Positions 41,268 to 50,500 of a DNA stretch of 64,000 nt are shown piece after piece. Under the pieces are notes generated by a model, which was given only the letters and a program-made list of their open reading frames with translations, ran no database searches and was not told the DNA's origin. Position 1 is the stretch's first letter; every line of letters starts with the position of its first letter. A program made the translations under genes and the position numbers. The DNA comes from Tabrizicola oligotrophica (lineage in GTDB: Bacteria > Pseudomonadota > Alphaproteobacteria > Rhodobacterales > Rhodobacteraceae): NCBI RefSeq assembly GCF_011008935.1, contig NZ_JAAIVJ010000001.1:744001-808000 (forward strand). The letters are read 5' to 3'.

Positions 41268-43268
41268 ATGGAAAATTTCCTTCTGCAAGCTTCGCTCTAT
41301 CTGGGCACCGCGGTTCTCGTGGTGCCCTTGGCGGTGCGCGTGGGGCTTGGCTCGGTGCTGGGCTATCTGGCGGCGGGCATCCTTCTGGGACCGATCTTCG
41401 GACTGGCCGGGGCCGAAACGGCCGACCTGCAGCATTTCGCCGAATTCGGCGTGGTGCTGATGCTGTTCCTGATCGGGCTGGAACTGGAGCCGCGCACGCT
41501 GTGGGACATGCGCCACAAGCTTCTGGGTCTTGGCGGCGCGCAGGTGGTGTTGACCGGTCTGGCGCTTGGCGGCGGGTTGCTGGCGCTCGGCACCAGCCTG
41601 TCGGTCGCGGTGATCTGCGGCATGCTCGGGGCGCTGTCCTCCACCGCCATCGTGCTGCAGACCCTGTCGGAGAAAAGCCTGATGCGGACGCCGGGCGGGC
41701 GGTCGGCGTTTTCCGTGCTGCTGACGCAGGACATCGCGGTCATTCCGATGCTGGCGGCGATCCCGCTGCTGGCCCTGCCGGAAACCGATGCGATCGACGC
41801 CAGCGTCATCGGCGTGACCAACCCCGAAGACGCCGCCGCACAGGCTGAAAGCGCCGCCGAGCCCCTTGTGACATTGCTGCAAACCCTGCCGGGCTGGGCC
41901 GCCACGGCGCTGATGCTGGCCACCGTCGCGGTGATCGTGCTGGCCGGCCACTATCTGTCGCGCCCGATCTTCCGCTTTGTCCACGCCGCCAAACTGCCCG
42001 AGATGTCGACCTTCATCTCGCTCCTGATGGTGCTGGGCATCGCCTTCGTGATGATGCTGGTGGGGCTTTCCCCGGCGCTTGGCACCTTTGTCGCGGGCGT
42101 CGTGCTGGCCAACTCCGAGTTCCGTCACCAGCTGGAGGCCGACCTGAAGCCGTTCAAGGGCCTGCTGCTGGGCCTCTTTTTCATGACCGTCGGCGTCGGC
42201 ATCAACTTTGCCATGCTGGCGCGCGAGCCTTTCGTGGTGCTGGGCCTGACGCTGGGGCTGATCGCGGTCAAGGCCGTGGTGCTGTTCGGCCTTGCGCTCG
42301 CGTTCAAGCTGCGCGGGCAGGACCGCTGGCTGTTCTCGCTGGGGCTGGCGCAGGCGGGCGAGTTCGGCTTTCTGATCGTCTCCTTCGCCCGCACCGAAGG
42401 CGCGCTGCCGCTGGCGGCCGGCCAGATGGCGCTTCTGGTCATCAGCCTGTCGATGCTGCTGACGCCGCTCCTGTTCATCACCCAGGAACAGCTGGCCCGC
42501 CGCTTCGCCCGCCGCCCGCCCGACCGCGCGCCCGACCAGATCGACGAGACGGGCCGCGTCATCATCGCCGGGATCGGGCGCTTCGGGCAGGTGGTGAACC
42601 GGCTGGTGCGAACCTCCGGCATCTCGACCGTGGTTCTGGACAGCGACATGCAGACCATCGAGACCATGCGGCGGTTCGGCGTGAAGGGCTTCTTCGGCGA
42701 CCCCTCGCGGCCTGAACTGTTGCAGGCCGCGGGCCTTGCGGAGGCGCAGGTGCTGGTGGTGGCGGTGGATGACCGGCACAATGCCTCGAACATCGTGCGC
42801 TATGCCCGGCAGGTGCGGCCCGATATCCACATCGTCGCCCGCGCGGTGGACCGGGTGCATGTCTATGAGCTTTATCAGGCCGGCGCCAATGACACCGTGC
42901 GCGAGACCTTTGACTCAAGCGTGCGGGCGGGGCGCTATGTTCTGGAAAACATGGGGTTTTCGGAGTACGAGGCAGCCAAGCTTTCGCAGGCCTACTGGCG
43001 CATCGACCGCGCCGCGATGCGCGATCTGGCCCAGGTCTGGAAGCCCGGCCAGCCGATTCACGAGAATGCCGCCTATGTCGCCCGCGCCCGCCAGCTGGAT
43101 GCCGATCTGGAAACCGCGCTGATCGACGTGCTTTACGACGTGCGCCCGATGGCGGCCGAGGAGACCGGCCCGCAGCATGGCCCCGGCGGCCATCCGCCGC
43201 CGGTGGAGCCGGAGCTGGATCAGCCCTCGGAAACCCCGGCTTCGGCAAAGGTCGCCATGCCCGAGTGA
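41268..43268 (+). CDS. Kef-type monovalent cation:proton antiporter-2 family protein
   Basis: A 666-residue inner-membrane antiporter. About 12 transmembrane segments fill residues 5-390 ('[17 protein letters not shown]', '[18 protein letters not shown]', '[38 protein letters not shown]'). A cytosolic TrkA-N (RCK) domain starts near residue 428 with '[19 protein letters not shown]', an NAD-binding turn. KefB/KefC are potassium efflux systems gated by glutathione adducts; gating ligands cannot be read here. The C-terminus is long and extends 49 bases into the convergent cobT gene. Confidence 0.9.
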   Translation: MENFLLQASLYLGTAVLVVPLAVRVGLGSVLGYLAAGILLGPIFGLAGAETADLQHFAEFGVVLMLFLIGLELEPRTLWDMRHKLLGLGGAQVVLTGLALGGGLLALGTSLSVAVICGMLGALSSTAIVLQTLSEKSLMRTPGGRSAFSVLLTQDIAVIPMLAAIPLLALPETDAIDASVIGVTNPEDAAAQAESAAEPLVTLLQTLPGWAATALMLATVAVIVLAGHYLSRPIFRFVHAAKLPEMSTFISLLMVLGIAFVMMLVGLSPALGTFVAGVVLANSEFRHQLEADLKPFKGLLLGLFFMTVGVGINFAMLAREPFVVLGLTLGLIAVKAVVLFGLALAFKLRGQDRWLFSLGLAQAGEFGFLIVSFARTEGALPLAAGQMALLVISLSMLLTPLLFITQEQLARRFARRPPDRAPDQIDETGRVIIAGIGRFGQVVNRLVRTSGISTVVLDSDMQTIETMRRFGVKGFFGDPSRPELLQAAGLAEAQVLVVAVDDRHNASNIVRYARQVRPDIHIVARAVDRVHVYELYQAGANDTVRETFDSSVRAGRYVLENMGFSEYEAAKLSQAYWRIDRAAMRDLAQVWKPGQPIHENAAYVARARQLDADLETALIDVLYDVRPMAAEETGPQHGPGGHPPPVEPELDQPSETPASAKVAMPE

Positions 43269-44227
43269 CAGGCGACGGCGGCCTTGACCACGCCGATCGC
43301 CAGCGCCGCGCCCGACCCTTCGCCCAGCCGCAGGCCCAGCGACAGAAGCGGCTCCTTGCCCAAGGCGGCCAGAAGCCGGCCATGCGCGCCTTCGGCCGAC
43401 AGGTGGCCCGCCACCGCATGATCCAGCGCCGCAGGCGTCACCGCATGCAGCACCAGACCTGCCGAGCAGGCGATGAAGCCGTCAAGGATCAGCGGAATGC
43501 GCGCCACCCGCGCCCGCGCCATGGCGCCGGCCATGGCGGCAATCTCGCGCCCGCCAAGGTTGGCCAGAACCTGCATCGGATCGCGCGAGCCGTGGCGGGC
43601 AAGCCCCGCGTCCACCACCTTGGCCTTGCGCGCAAGCCCGGCATTGTCGACCCCGGTGCCGCGGCCAACCCATTCCGCCCCGGTCCCGCCCAGCAGCGCC
43701 GCCGCCAGAGCCGCCGCGACCGTGGTGTTGCCGATGCCCATTTCGCCGACCACCAGCAGGTCGGCCTTGGGATCGACGGCATTCCAGCCGGTCTGCAGCG
43801 CCGCGACCGTCTCGGCCTCGGTCATCGCCGCGGTTTCGGTGAAGTCTCCGGTGGGCCGGTCCAGTTCCAGCGCATGCACCGCCATCGTGGCGCCGAAGGC
43901 CTTGGAGAGCTGGTTGATCGCCGCGCCGCCGTGCTGGAAGTTTGCCACCATCTGCACGGTGACTTCCGCCGGAAAGGCCGAAACGCCTTGGGCGCAGACG
44001 CCGTGGTTGCCGGCAAAGATCAGCACTTGCGGCGCGCTGATCGCCGGGCGGCCGTTGCCCTGCCACGAGGCGACCCAAAGTGCCAGATCCTCCAGCCGCC
44101 CCAGCGCGCCGGGCGGCTTGGTCAGCTGGCCGTTGCGGTCCGACGCGGCCTGATGCGCGGCGGCATCGGCGGCGGGGGCGTTGCGGAGAAGGGCGGCGAA
44201 TTCGGCAAGCGAGGTGAAGGCGGGCAT
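43220..44227 (-). CDS. cobT: Nicotinate-nucleotide--dimethylbenzimidazole phosphoribosyltransferase
   Basis: A 335-residue CobT-family enzyme (CobU in some alphaproteobacterial naming). '[22 protein letters not shown]' is the N-terminal signature, '[27 protein letters not shown]' the substrate loop, '[20 protein letters not shown]' the phosphate loop, and a catalytic Glu lies in '[11 protein letters not shown]'. It makes alpha-ribazole phosphate for the lower ligand of cobalamin. The ATG at 44227 has AAGGA upstream. Divergent from cobS. Confidence 0.94.
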   Translation of the reverse strand: MPAFTSLAEFAALLRNAPAADAAAHQAASDRNGQLTKPPGALGRLEDLALWVASWQGNGRPAISAPQVLIFAGNHGVCAQGVSAFPAEVTVQMVANFQHGGAAINQLSKAFGATMAVHALELDRPTGDFTETAAMTEAETVAALQTGWNAVDPKADLLVVGEMGIGNTTVAAALAAALLGGTGAEWVGRGTGVDNAGLARKAKVVDAGLARHGSRDPMQVLANLGGREIAAMAGAMARARVARIPLILDGFIACSAGLVLHAVTPAALDHAVAGHLSAEGAHGRLLAALGKEPLLSLGLRLGEGSGAALAIGVVKAAVACHSGMATFAEAGVSEG

Positions 44228-44297
44228 GGGAAATCCTTGATCGTCGGTCGCCACTTGGCTAGCGCTTGCATGACCTCTTGGCCAGACCGGAAAAGAC

Positions 44298-45056
44298 ATG
44301 ACCGCCCCCATCCGCGACCCCCTTCGGCTTTATGCCTGCGACATAGTGGCAGGCTTCGGGCTTTTGACCCGGATCCCCGTGCCGTTCACCGCCCCCCGCC
44401 CCGAGGGCGTCTGGGCCTGGCCACTGGTCGGGCTGGTGACGACGGGGCTGGCGCTGGCGGTCGGCGCGGGGCTGCAGGCGGCGGGCGTGTCGGTGGGGGT
44501 GGCGGCGGCAGCGGTCATCGCGCTGCAGGCCGCGCTGACCGGCGGCCTGCACGAGGACGGGCTGGCCGATTGCGCCGACGGGTTCTGGGGCGGCCACGAC
44601 AAGGCCCGGCGGCTGGAGATCATGAAGGACAGCCGGATCGGCAGCTATGGCGGCATCGCCCTGACGCTGGCGCTGCTGATGCGCTGGTCGGCGCTCGCCG
44701 CGTTGATGAGCGCAGGCGCCTGGGGGCTGGCGCTGGCCCCGGCGCTCTTGTCGCGAGCGGCGATGGGGCTGGTGATGGCGGCCCTGCCCAATGCCCGGGC
44801 GGGCGGGCTGTCGGCGGGGCATGGCCGGCCGCCGCTGCCGCAGGCGCTGGCGGGCAGCGCGCTGGCGCTGGCTCTGGGCTTGATCGTCGCGGGCTGGGCG
44901 GTGCTGGCGCTGGCACTGGTGGCCGGGATCATGGTCGCGGCGCTGGCCATGGTGGCCCGCGCCAAGATCGGCGGACAGACCGGCGATGTGCTGGGCGCGG
45001 CGCAGGTCATCGCCGAGATCGCGGCGCTGGCGGCGGCAACCTCGTTCCTGAAATGA
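44298..45056 (+). CDS. cobS: Cobalamin synthase (adenosylcobinamide-GDP ribazoletransferase)
   Basis: A 252-residue integral-membrane CobS protein. '[11 protein letters not shown]' opens it, '[40 protein letters not shown]' is the conserved acidic active-site block, and several Ala/Leu-rich helices follow. '[24 protein letters not shown]' is the C-terminal signature. It joins adenosylcobinamide-GDP with alpha-ribazole (phosphate), the step after CobT. Seventy bases separate the divergent starts. Confidence 0.94.
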   Translation: MTAPIRDPLRLYACDIVAGFGLLTRIPVPFTAPRPEGVWAWPLVGLVTTGLALAVGAGLQAAGVSVGVAAAAVIALQAALTGGLHEDGLADCADGFWGGHDKARRLEIMKDSRIGSYGGIALTLALLMRWSALAALMSAGAWGLALAPALLSRAAMGLVMAALPNARAGGLSAGHGRPPLPQALAGSALALALGLIVAGWAVLALALVAGIMVAALAMVARAKIGGQTGDVLGAAQVIAEIAALAAATSFLK

Positions 45057-45057
45057 A

Positions 45058-45083
45058 GAACGGCGGCCAAGGGGCCGCCGTTC
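45058..45083. terminator. Hairpin terminator between cobS and carD
   Basis: GAACGGCGGCC pairs perfectly with GGCCGCCGTTC around AAGG (11 bp), starting one base after the cobS stop. The genes converge here, so it may serve both. There is no clear U-tract. Confidence 0.75.
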
Positions 45084-45104
45084 AAGCTCAAGGTCCGGGA
45101 AAGA

Positions 45105-45614
45105 TCAGGCGGCGCGGCTGGTCAGCACATCGCCGACCTTGCGCTGCGCGCCCGCCTCATCGACGCCCGAGACGGCGGCGACTTCGCGGGTCAGACGCTC
45201 CAGCGCCGCTTCGTAAAGCTGACGCTCGGAATAGGACTGCTCGCGCTGGTCGTCGTTGCGGTGCAGGTCGCGGACCACCTCGGCAATCGCCATCAGGTCG
45301 CCCGAGTTGATCTTCTGTTCATATTCCTGCGCCCGGCGCGACCACATCGCGCGCTTGACCTTGGCCTTGCCCTTCAGCGTATCCAGGGCCTTGGTCACGA
45401 CATCGGGGGCCGAGAGCGCGCGCATGCCGATCTCGGTGGCCTTGTGGGTGGGAACCCGCAGGGTCATCTTGTCCTTTTCAAAGGAAATCACGAACAGTTC
45501 CAGATGGATACCGGCGATTTCCTGTTCCTCGATCGACATGATCTTGCCCACGCCATGCGCGGGGTACACCACGAACTCGTTCGGGCGGAAATCGGGCTTC
45601 TTCGATTTGGTCAT
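45105..45614 (-). CDS. carD: CarD-family transcriptional regulator
   Basis: A 169-residue CarD/CdnL-type protein. The N-terminal RNA-polymerase-interacting domain is 'FRPNEFVVYPAHGVGKIMSIEEQEIAG' followed by 'FVISFEKDKMTLRVPTHKATEIGMRAL'. The C-terminal helical domain ('WSRRAQEYEQKINSGDLMAIAEVVRDLHRND') binds promoter DNA upstream of the -10. In Rhodobacter-type bacteria CarD activates promoters lacking the -7T. The start at 45614 is the first ATG before the conserved lysine-rich segment. Confidence 0.92.
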   Translation of the reverse strand: MTKSKKPDFRPNEFVVYPAHGVGKIMSIEEQEIAGIHLELFVISFEKDKMTLRVPTHKATEIGMRALSAPDVVTKALDTLKGKAKVKRAMWSRRAQEYEQKINSGDLMAIAEVVRDLHRNDDQREQSYSERQLYEAALERLTREVAAVSGVDEAGAQRKVGDVLTSRAA

Positions 45615-45763
45615 TCTTGGGTGCTTCCTAAGCAAAAAGCCAGTTCCGGCAACATGCCATCCGATCCAAGAAAACCCGGATGCAGGACATCACGCGACAG
45701 GAATACCGTCTCAGGGCGAGCAGACCTGAGGCGCAGACAGGCATCCGTGTTGTTTGTGAACAT

Positions 45764-45792
45764 TGTATAACACAAAAATACGCTGATTCCAA
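45764..45792 (-). promoter_or_regulatory. Sigma-70-type promoter of carD
   Basis: On the minus strand TTGGAA (45792-45787) is followed by a 17-base spacer and TATACA (45769-45764). The site is 150 bases upstream of the carD start in the most AT-rich part of the gap. Confidence 0.55.
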
Positions 45793-45840
45793 CTGCGGCG
45801 ATTCTCGGGGGAAGCCCCCGGAAGCCTTTGAAATCAGCGT
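45780..45840 (-). terminator. Nested inverted repeats, candidate terminator after fdxA
   Basis: ACGCTGATT and AATCAGCGT (9 bp) flank an inner CGGGGG/CCCCCG hairpin (45806-45820). On the minus strand the outer stem ends in ATTTTTG, a U-tract. It lies 64 bases past the fdxA stop and overlaps the carD -35 box. Confidence 0.5.
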
Positions 45841-45903
45841 CTTTTTACGACAATGCCCGATTCGTGAACGGCATCGACACGAATCAATGCTGCGAACGCA
45901 GCA

Positions 45904-46242
45904 TCAGCCGCCCTGCCCCGGCTCCTCGGAGAAATACTTCTCCAGCTTGCCGGACTCGCCGTCACGCTCCTCATAGCCCGGCAGCGGATCGCGCTTGGTG
46001 GTGATGACCGGCCAGAGCTGGGCGTACTTGCGGTTGAACGTCACCCATTTGTCCATATCCGGCTCGGTATCCGGGCGAATGGCGTCGGCGGGGCATTCGG
46101 GTTCGCAAACGCCGCAGTCGATGCATTCGTCGGGGTGAATCACCAGCGTATTCTCACCCTCGTAGAAGCAGTCCACCGGACAGACCTCGACGCAGTCGGT
46201 GTATTTGCAGGCGATGCAATTGTCGGTCACGACATAGGTCAT
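45904..46242 (-). CDS. fdxA: 7Fe ferredoxin FdxA
   Basis: A 112-residue ferredoxin. '[23 protein letters not shown]' supplies the 3Fe-4S ligands (C9, C17) and C21 of the other cluster. '[20 protein letters not shown]' gives C40, C43 and C46 for the 4Fe-4S cluster and C50. The rest ('[16 protein letters not shown]') is the FdxA tail. It could be an electron carrier for ferredoxin-dependent enzymes, possibly including the IorAB complex of this window, which is conjecture. The ATG at 46242 fits; 46299 would add an unrelated leader. Confidence 0.94.
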   Translation of the reverse strand: MTYVVTDNCIACKYTDCVEVCPVDCFYEGENTLVIHPDECIDCGVCEPECPADAIRPDTEPDMDKWVTFNRKYAQLWPVITTKRDPLPGYEERDGESGKLEKYFSEEPGQGG

Positions 46243-46311
46243 GGCACACCCCGTTTGGTTGCTTGGCCGCTGTTTATGCCAGCGGGCGGGATCATTCAAG
46301 CGCCCGTTCGG

Positions 46312-46629
46312 TCACAGGCTGGCGTCCTGCCCCGGCGCATCGAGATCGATATAAAGCGCCTGCGCCTCGGTCGCGGGGCCGCGGCGGTCCGACAGCGCCA
46401 GCACCCGCACGACGCGGATGCGGCCGCCCTGCGGAAAGGTCAGCACATCGCCCACCGCCAGCCCGTGACCGGGTTTCAGGCAGCGTTGCGCGTTGATGCG
46501 CAGATGGCCCTCTTCGACGCAGTCCTGCGCCAGCTCACGCGATTTGAAGAAGCGGGCATGAAACAGCCATTTGTCCAGCCGAAGCTTCGGCTGGACGCCG
46601 GGGTCAGGTCTGCCCGAAGGCCCCGCCAA
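46312..46629 (-). CDS. S4-domain RNA-binding protein (Hsp15-like)
   Basis: A 105-residue protein with one S4 domain: 'LRLDKWLFHARFFKSRELAQDCVEEGHLRINAQRCLKPGHGLAVGDVLTF'. This is the HslR/Hsp15 type, which binds stalled 50S subunits with nascent chains. No ATG is available before the domain; the likely start is TTG at 46629, directly after the helicase TGA, which points to translational coupling. The next gene upstream on the strand is that helicase. Confidence 0.87.
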   Translation of the reverse strand: MAGPSGRPDPGVQPKLRLDKWLFHARFFKSRELAQDCVEEGHLRINAQRCLKPGHGLAVGDVLTFPQGGRIRVVRVLALSDRRGPATEAQALYIDLDAPGQDASL

Positions 46630-49563
46630 TCAGAGCTTGCCCTTGAGCGCCATCAGCGCGGCAAAGGGGTTGTCGGGATCGATCGGCTTTTCGGGCCGCG
46701 GCGGGCGGGCCTCGAAAGACTTCTGCCGCTCGTCGCGGTTCGGCTTGCCGCCCTTGCGGTCGCCCCGATCACCGCGATCTCCACGCTCGCCCTGCGGCTT
46801 GCCGCCGGGCTTGCCATGGCGGCGCTCGCCCTGGGGACGGTCGCCTTGGGGTCGGTCGCCCTGCGGCGCATCCCCATCTTTGCGGGGGCCGCGGTCGCCG
46901 CGCGGCTTGCGGTCGCCACGGGCTTCGCCCTGCGGGGCGTCGCCGTCGCGGCGCGGACCGCGGCCCTGCCCTTCTGGACGGGGGCCACGTTCAGGCCGCT
47001 GGAAGCGCGGCTTCGGTGCCCAGGTGAAGGTGTAGAAGCTTTCCATCTCGGGCGCCGCGGCCTCGGTCTCCGGAGCGGGCTCTTCCACCCGGACAAAGGC
47101 CGATTCCTCCTCGGTGATCGGGTTCACCGGGGCGTTCGGATCCACCTCGACCGGCACCAGCACCGGCGCGGCCTTGACCTTCACCCGCTCGGCCTTGTCG
47201 GCCTTGTAGCCGAGGCCCCCCATCAGGTCGGCGAATTGCTCCAGCGTCATGCCGGTGATCGACAGCATGTCGGGCGCAGCCTCGAACCCGGCTTTCGAAT
47301 CCTTTTGCCGCAGGATGTCGGCCAGCCGTTCCAGCATGTCGATGCGGATCGCGCGGCTGCCCGCCGGGTGATAGCCGGCCAGCGTGTAATGCGCCTTCGG
47401 CACCTCGGCGATGTTCGGGATGGTGACAAGGCCCGGCGGCGGGCTTTCGGGGAATTCCCCAAGCCCGTTCCACAAGGACCACAGCACCAGCCGCAACCGG
47501 GTCGGCGCCGGCTTCAGCAGTGCGGGCTGGAACACCGTATACTGGCCAAAGCGCACGCCATGCTTGCGCAGCGCGCTGCGGGCGTCCTGATCCAGCTCCT
47601 TCACCTCGGCGGCAATCGCGCCGCGGTCGATGACGCCCAGCCCTTCGGCCAGACGATAGGCAAAGCCCTTGGCCAGCCCCTGCAGGGTTTCGTCGCGGCC
47701 AAGGGCGAGAAGCGGCTCGAACTGGGTCGTCACCTTGCGGTCGATGAAATGCTGCAGGCGGCGGCGGACCTTCTCGACCACCTCCTCGCCGGCTTCGTCA
47801 TCGACAAAGGCCTCGACCGTCGGCTTGGTGATCTCGCCGCCCTTGACGAGCTTGCCGACCGCAAAGGTACCCCACATCAGGCCACCCTGTTCGGTGAAAT
47901 CCATCTCGGTATCGGGGGCGTTGTAGAACCGGTCCGCCCGCAGGTGGAATTCCGGCCGCAGCGCCTGCAGGGCGGCGGTGCGCAGCACCCGCGCCTGATC
48001 GGGGCTGGCGGATGCGTCCTGTTGAAAGCGGAACCCCTCAAGACGGCCGGCAAATTCGCCTTCGACCGTCACTTCGCCTTTGTCATTCACCTCGGCCACG
48101 AGGGTCTCCTTCTGCTTCAACCGCCGCATCAGAACGCTGGTGCGGCGATCAACAAATCGTTGGGTCAGGGCTGCGTGCAGCGCATCTGACAGGCGGTCTT
48201 CTACAGCGCGGGTTTCCTCGCGCCAATGGCTTTCGTCTTCAACCCAGCCTTTTCGCTGGGCCACATAGGTCCAGGTGCGGATATAGGCCAGCCGTTTCGA
48301 GATGGTGTCAATGTCGCCGCCGGGTTTGTCGATGCGCTCGATGGCCTTTTTCAGCCATTCCGACGGCAGTTTTCCGCCACCGATGCCGCGCCCGACCAGA
48401 AAATCGAAAATCCGGGCCAGCAGACTGCTGTGATCGCCGCCGCCGGCATTGCGGAAATCGGGGATGCGGCAGACATCCCACAAAAGCTGCACCCGCTTCG
48501 GCCCGGTCAGCTTGTGCTGCACCTCGGGCATCGCGGCCAGCGCCTTGAGCGCCAGCACGTCATCGGCATCGCGGGCGCGGGTCAGCCAGGGGTCATGGGT
48601 ATGGCGTTCAAGGCTGGCAATCAGCTTTTCCGCCGTGCCGAAATCAAGGTCAGGATTGCGCCAGTGCAGCTTGCGGACCGGATCGAAGCGGTGGCTTTCG
48701 ATCGCCTCGATCACCTCTTCATCAAAGGGCCGCGCCTCGCCGGTCACGCCGAAGGTGCCGTTCTCGGTATGCCGCCCGGCCCGGCCGGCAATCTGCGCCA
48801 GTTCCTGCGGGTAAAGCTGGCGCATCCGGTGGCCGTCAAACTTGGCGGTGGCGGAAAATGCGATGTGCCTGATGTCGAGGTTCAGCCCCATGCCGATGGC
48901 GTCGGTGGCCACGAGGTAATCGACGTCGCCGTTCTGATACAAAGCCACCTGTGCGTTGCGGGTGCGCGGCGAAAGCGCCCCCATCACCACCGCGCAGCCG
49001 CCCTTGGTGCGGCGGATCAGCTCGGCGATGGCATAGACATTTTCCACCGAGAACCCGACGATGGCCGAGCGTTCCGGCATCCGGCTGATCTTTTTCGAGC
49101 CGGTATAGGTCAGTTCCGAAAACCGCTCGCGTTTGAGGAACGTCACCCCCGGCACCAGCGCCGCAATCGCCCCGCGCATGGTTTCGGCGCCGAGAAACAG
49201 CGTCTCATGCAGCCCCCGCGCCCGGAGAAGCCGGTCGGTGAAGACATGGCCGCGGTCGGGGTCGGCGCAAAGCTGGATCTCGTCCACCGCCACGAAATCG
49301 GCGCCGATGTCGACCGGCATCGCCTCCACCGTGCAGACCCAGTACTGGCAGCGGTCGGGCACGATGCGCTCTTCGCCCGTCACCAGCCCCACCACTGACG
49401 GGCCGCGCAAGGCGACGATGCGGTCATAGACCTCGCGCGCCAGAAGCCGCAGCGGCAGGCCGATCACCCCCGTCCGGTGCGCCAGCATGCGGTCGATGGC
49501 GTAGTGGGTCTTGCCGGTATTGGTCGGCCCAAGGACCGCCGTGACCCGGGCGCGGGCGTCCAT
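46630..49563 (-). CDS. SUV3/MgpS-like RNA helicase with RG-rich C-terminal tail
   Basis: A 977-residue DExH helicase. Walker A is GPTNTGKTH (12-20), motif II is DEIQ (94-97), motif V includes 'YLVATDAIGMGLNLDIRHIAFSATAKFDG', and motif VI is 'QIAGRAGRHTENGTFG'. This order matches mitochondrial Suv3-type RNA helicases found in alphaproteobacteria. After about residue 848 comes a Pro/Gly/Arg/Asp-rich tail of about 110 residues with GDR and QGDRP repeats, probably disordered and RNA-binding. The ATG at 49563 has AGGAA upstream and overlaps nothing; the TPR gene ends 11 bases before it. Confidence 0.9.
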   Translation of the reverse strand: MDARARVTAVLGPTNTGKTHYAIDRMLAHRTGVIGLPLRLLAREVYDRIVALRGPSVVGLVTGEERIVPDRCQYWVCTVEAMPVDIGADFVAVDEIQLCADPDRGHVFTDRLLRARGLHETLFLGAETMRGAIAALVPGVTFLKRERFSELTYTGSKKISRMPERSAIVGFSVENVYAIAELIRRTKGGCAVVMGALSPRTRNAQVALYQNGDVDYLVATDAIGMGLNLDIRHIAFSATAKFDGHRMRQLYPQELAQIAGRAGRHTENGTFGVTGEARPFDEEVIEAIESHRFDPVRKLHWRNPDLDFGTAEKLIASLERHTHDPWLTRARDADDVLALKALAAMPEVQHKLTGPKRVQLLWDVCRIPDFRNAGGGDHSSLLARIFDFLVGRGIGGGKLPSEWLKKAIERIDKPGGDIDTISKRLAYIRTWTYVAQRKGWVEDESHWREETRAVEDRLSDALHAALTQRFVDRRTSVLMRRLKQKETLVAEVNDKGEVTVEGEFAGRLEGFRFQQDASASPDQARVLRTAALQALRPEFHLRADRFYNAPDTEMDFTEQGGLMWGTFAVGKLVKGGEITKPTVEAFVDDEAGEEVVEKVRRRLQHFIDRKVTTQFEPLLALGRDETLQGLAKGFAYRLAEGLGVIDRGAIAAEVKELDQDARSALRKHGVRFGQYTVFQPALLKPAPTRLRLVLWSLWNGLGEFPESPPPGLVTIPNIAEVPKAHYTLAGYHPAGSRAIRIDMLERLADILRQKDSKAGFEAAPDMLSITGMTLEQFADLMGGLGYKADKAERVKVKAAPVLVPVEVDPNAPVNPITEEESAFVRVEEPAPETEAAAPEMESFYTFTWAPKPRFQRPERGPRPEGQGRGPRRDGDAPQGEARGDRKPRGDRGPRKDGDAPQGDRPQGDRPQGERRHGKPGGKPQGERGDRGDRGDRKGGKPNRDERQKSFEARPPRPEKPIDPDNPFAALMALKGKL

Positions 49564-49574
49564 CAGAGCGGTTC

Positions 49575-50135
49575 CTAAAGTTCGCGGCCTTCGAGATCGG
49601 TTTCGATCGCCTTGATGGCGTCCGATACCCCGGCGGCATGGGGATGTATAGCCTCGACCGCCTTCCAGACTTCCAGCGCCTTTTCGGGCTGGTTCAGCTC
49701 CTGAAAGATCATCGCAAGCCCGGAAAGCGCCCCGAAATGCCGGGGATTGAGCCGCAGGGTCTGGCCGATATCGGCAAGCGACGGGCCGATCTGGCCGATC
49801 TGGTAATAGGCCGTGGCGCGGGCATTCCAGCCTTCGGCAAACTCCGGGGCGTGGTCGATCAGCGCGGTGAAATGTTCGATCGCGGTGGCCATGTCGCCCT
49901 CGGCCATCGCCTGCTGCCCGCGTTCCAGCAAGAGATCCATCGCCGGCGAGCCGGATTTCGACCACTCGATCCAGATTTCCCGCTCGATTCGCGCCGCCTC
50001 CAGCGCGTCGGCGGTCTTCAGCTTGCCAAAGAGATCATCCAGCTTGTCGGTTTGACCAAGGGCCGGCGACACGGCCATCATCAGCGGCAGAAGTGCCGCA
50101 ACGATACGGTTGTGAAGGCGTGACCAAACTTTCAT
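49575..50135 (-). CDS. TPR-repeat periplasmic protein
   Basis: A 186-residue protein with an N-terminal signal ('IVAALLPLMMAVSPALGQ') and two to three tetratricopeptide repeats: 'AMAEGDMATAIEHFTALIDHAPEFAEGWNARATAYYQIGQIGPSLADIGQTLRLNPRHFGALSGLAMIFQELNQPEKALEVWKAV'. TPRs mediate protein contacts; the partner is unknown. It precedes the helicase gene by 11 bases on the same strand. Confidence 0.87.
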   Translation of the reverse strand: MKVWSRLHNRIVAALLPLMMAVSPALGQTDKLDDLFGKLKTADALEAARIEREIWIEWSKSGSPAMDLLLERGQQAMAEGDMATAIEHFTALIDHAPEFAEGWNARATAYYQIGQIGPSLADIGQTLRLNPRHFGALSGLAMIFQELNQPEKALEVWKAVEAIHPHAAGVSDAIKAIETDLEGREL

Positions 50136-50209
50136 AACCTGAACGTAATCTATGGGACGGAAAACTCCAGCCCCGGATGCCAGGCAAGCGCTTCACGATG
50201 GAGAGATGG

Positions 50210-50500
50210 ATGAGCGATGTGATTTCGGCCGCGGTCAGCGCGTTGGCCGCCAAGATGTCGGACGGGTTTTCGGCGGGCGTGGCCAAGTTCGTCATTCCCG
50301 GCGAAGGCGCGATCATGGCCGATGCCGATGGCGTGCGCGCCGGCGATGACGCGGCCGATGTGACGCTGACCGCCGAGGCCGAAGTGTTCCGCGCCATTCT
50401 GGAAGGCGAGATGAACGCCACCACCGCCTTCATGACCGGCAAGCTGTCGGTGGATGGCTCGATGGGGCTGGCCATGCAGCTTGGCGCGGCGCTGTCTTGA
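50210..50500 (+). CDS. SCP2 sterol-carrier-like lipid-binding protein
   Basis: A 96-residue single SCP2 domain: 'FVIPGEGAIMADADGVRAGDDAADVTLTAEAEVFRAILEGEMNATTAFMTGKLSVDGSMGLAMQLG'. The fold binds lipids or acyl-CoA. The ATG at 50210 has GGAGAG five bases upstream. Its stop overlaps the start of the alpha/beta hydrolase gene (TTGA), so the two are probably a lipid-handling pair. Confidence 0.9.
   Translation: MSDVISAAVSALAAKMSDGFSAGVAKFVIPGEGAIMADADGVRAGDDAADVTLTAEAEVFRAILEGEMNATTAFMTGKLSVDGSMGLAMQLGAALS

Noticed and set aside
40881-42860. 659-codon minus-strand frame across the Lrp and Kef genes
   Set aside because: It crosses two well-supported genes, is Gln/His/Arg-rich with no domains, and is a codon-bias shadow.
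46135-48189. Long plus-strand frame over the S4 and helicase genes
   Set aside because: No start context or domain; the opposite strand encodes conserved S4 and helicase motifs.
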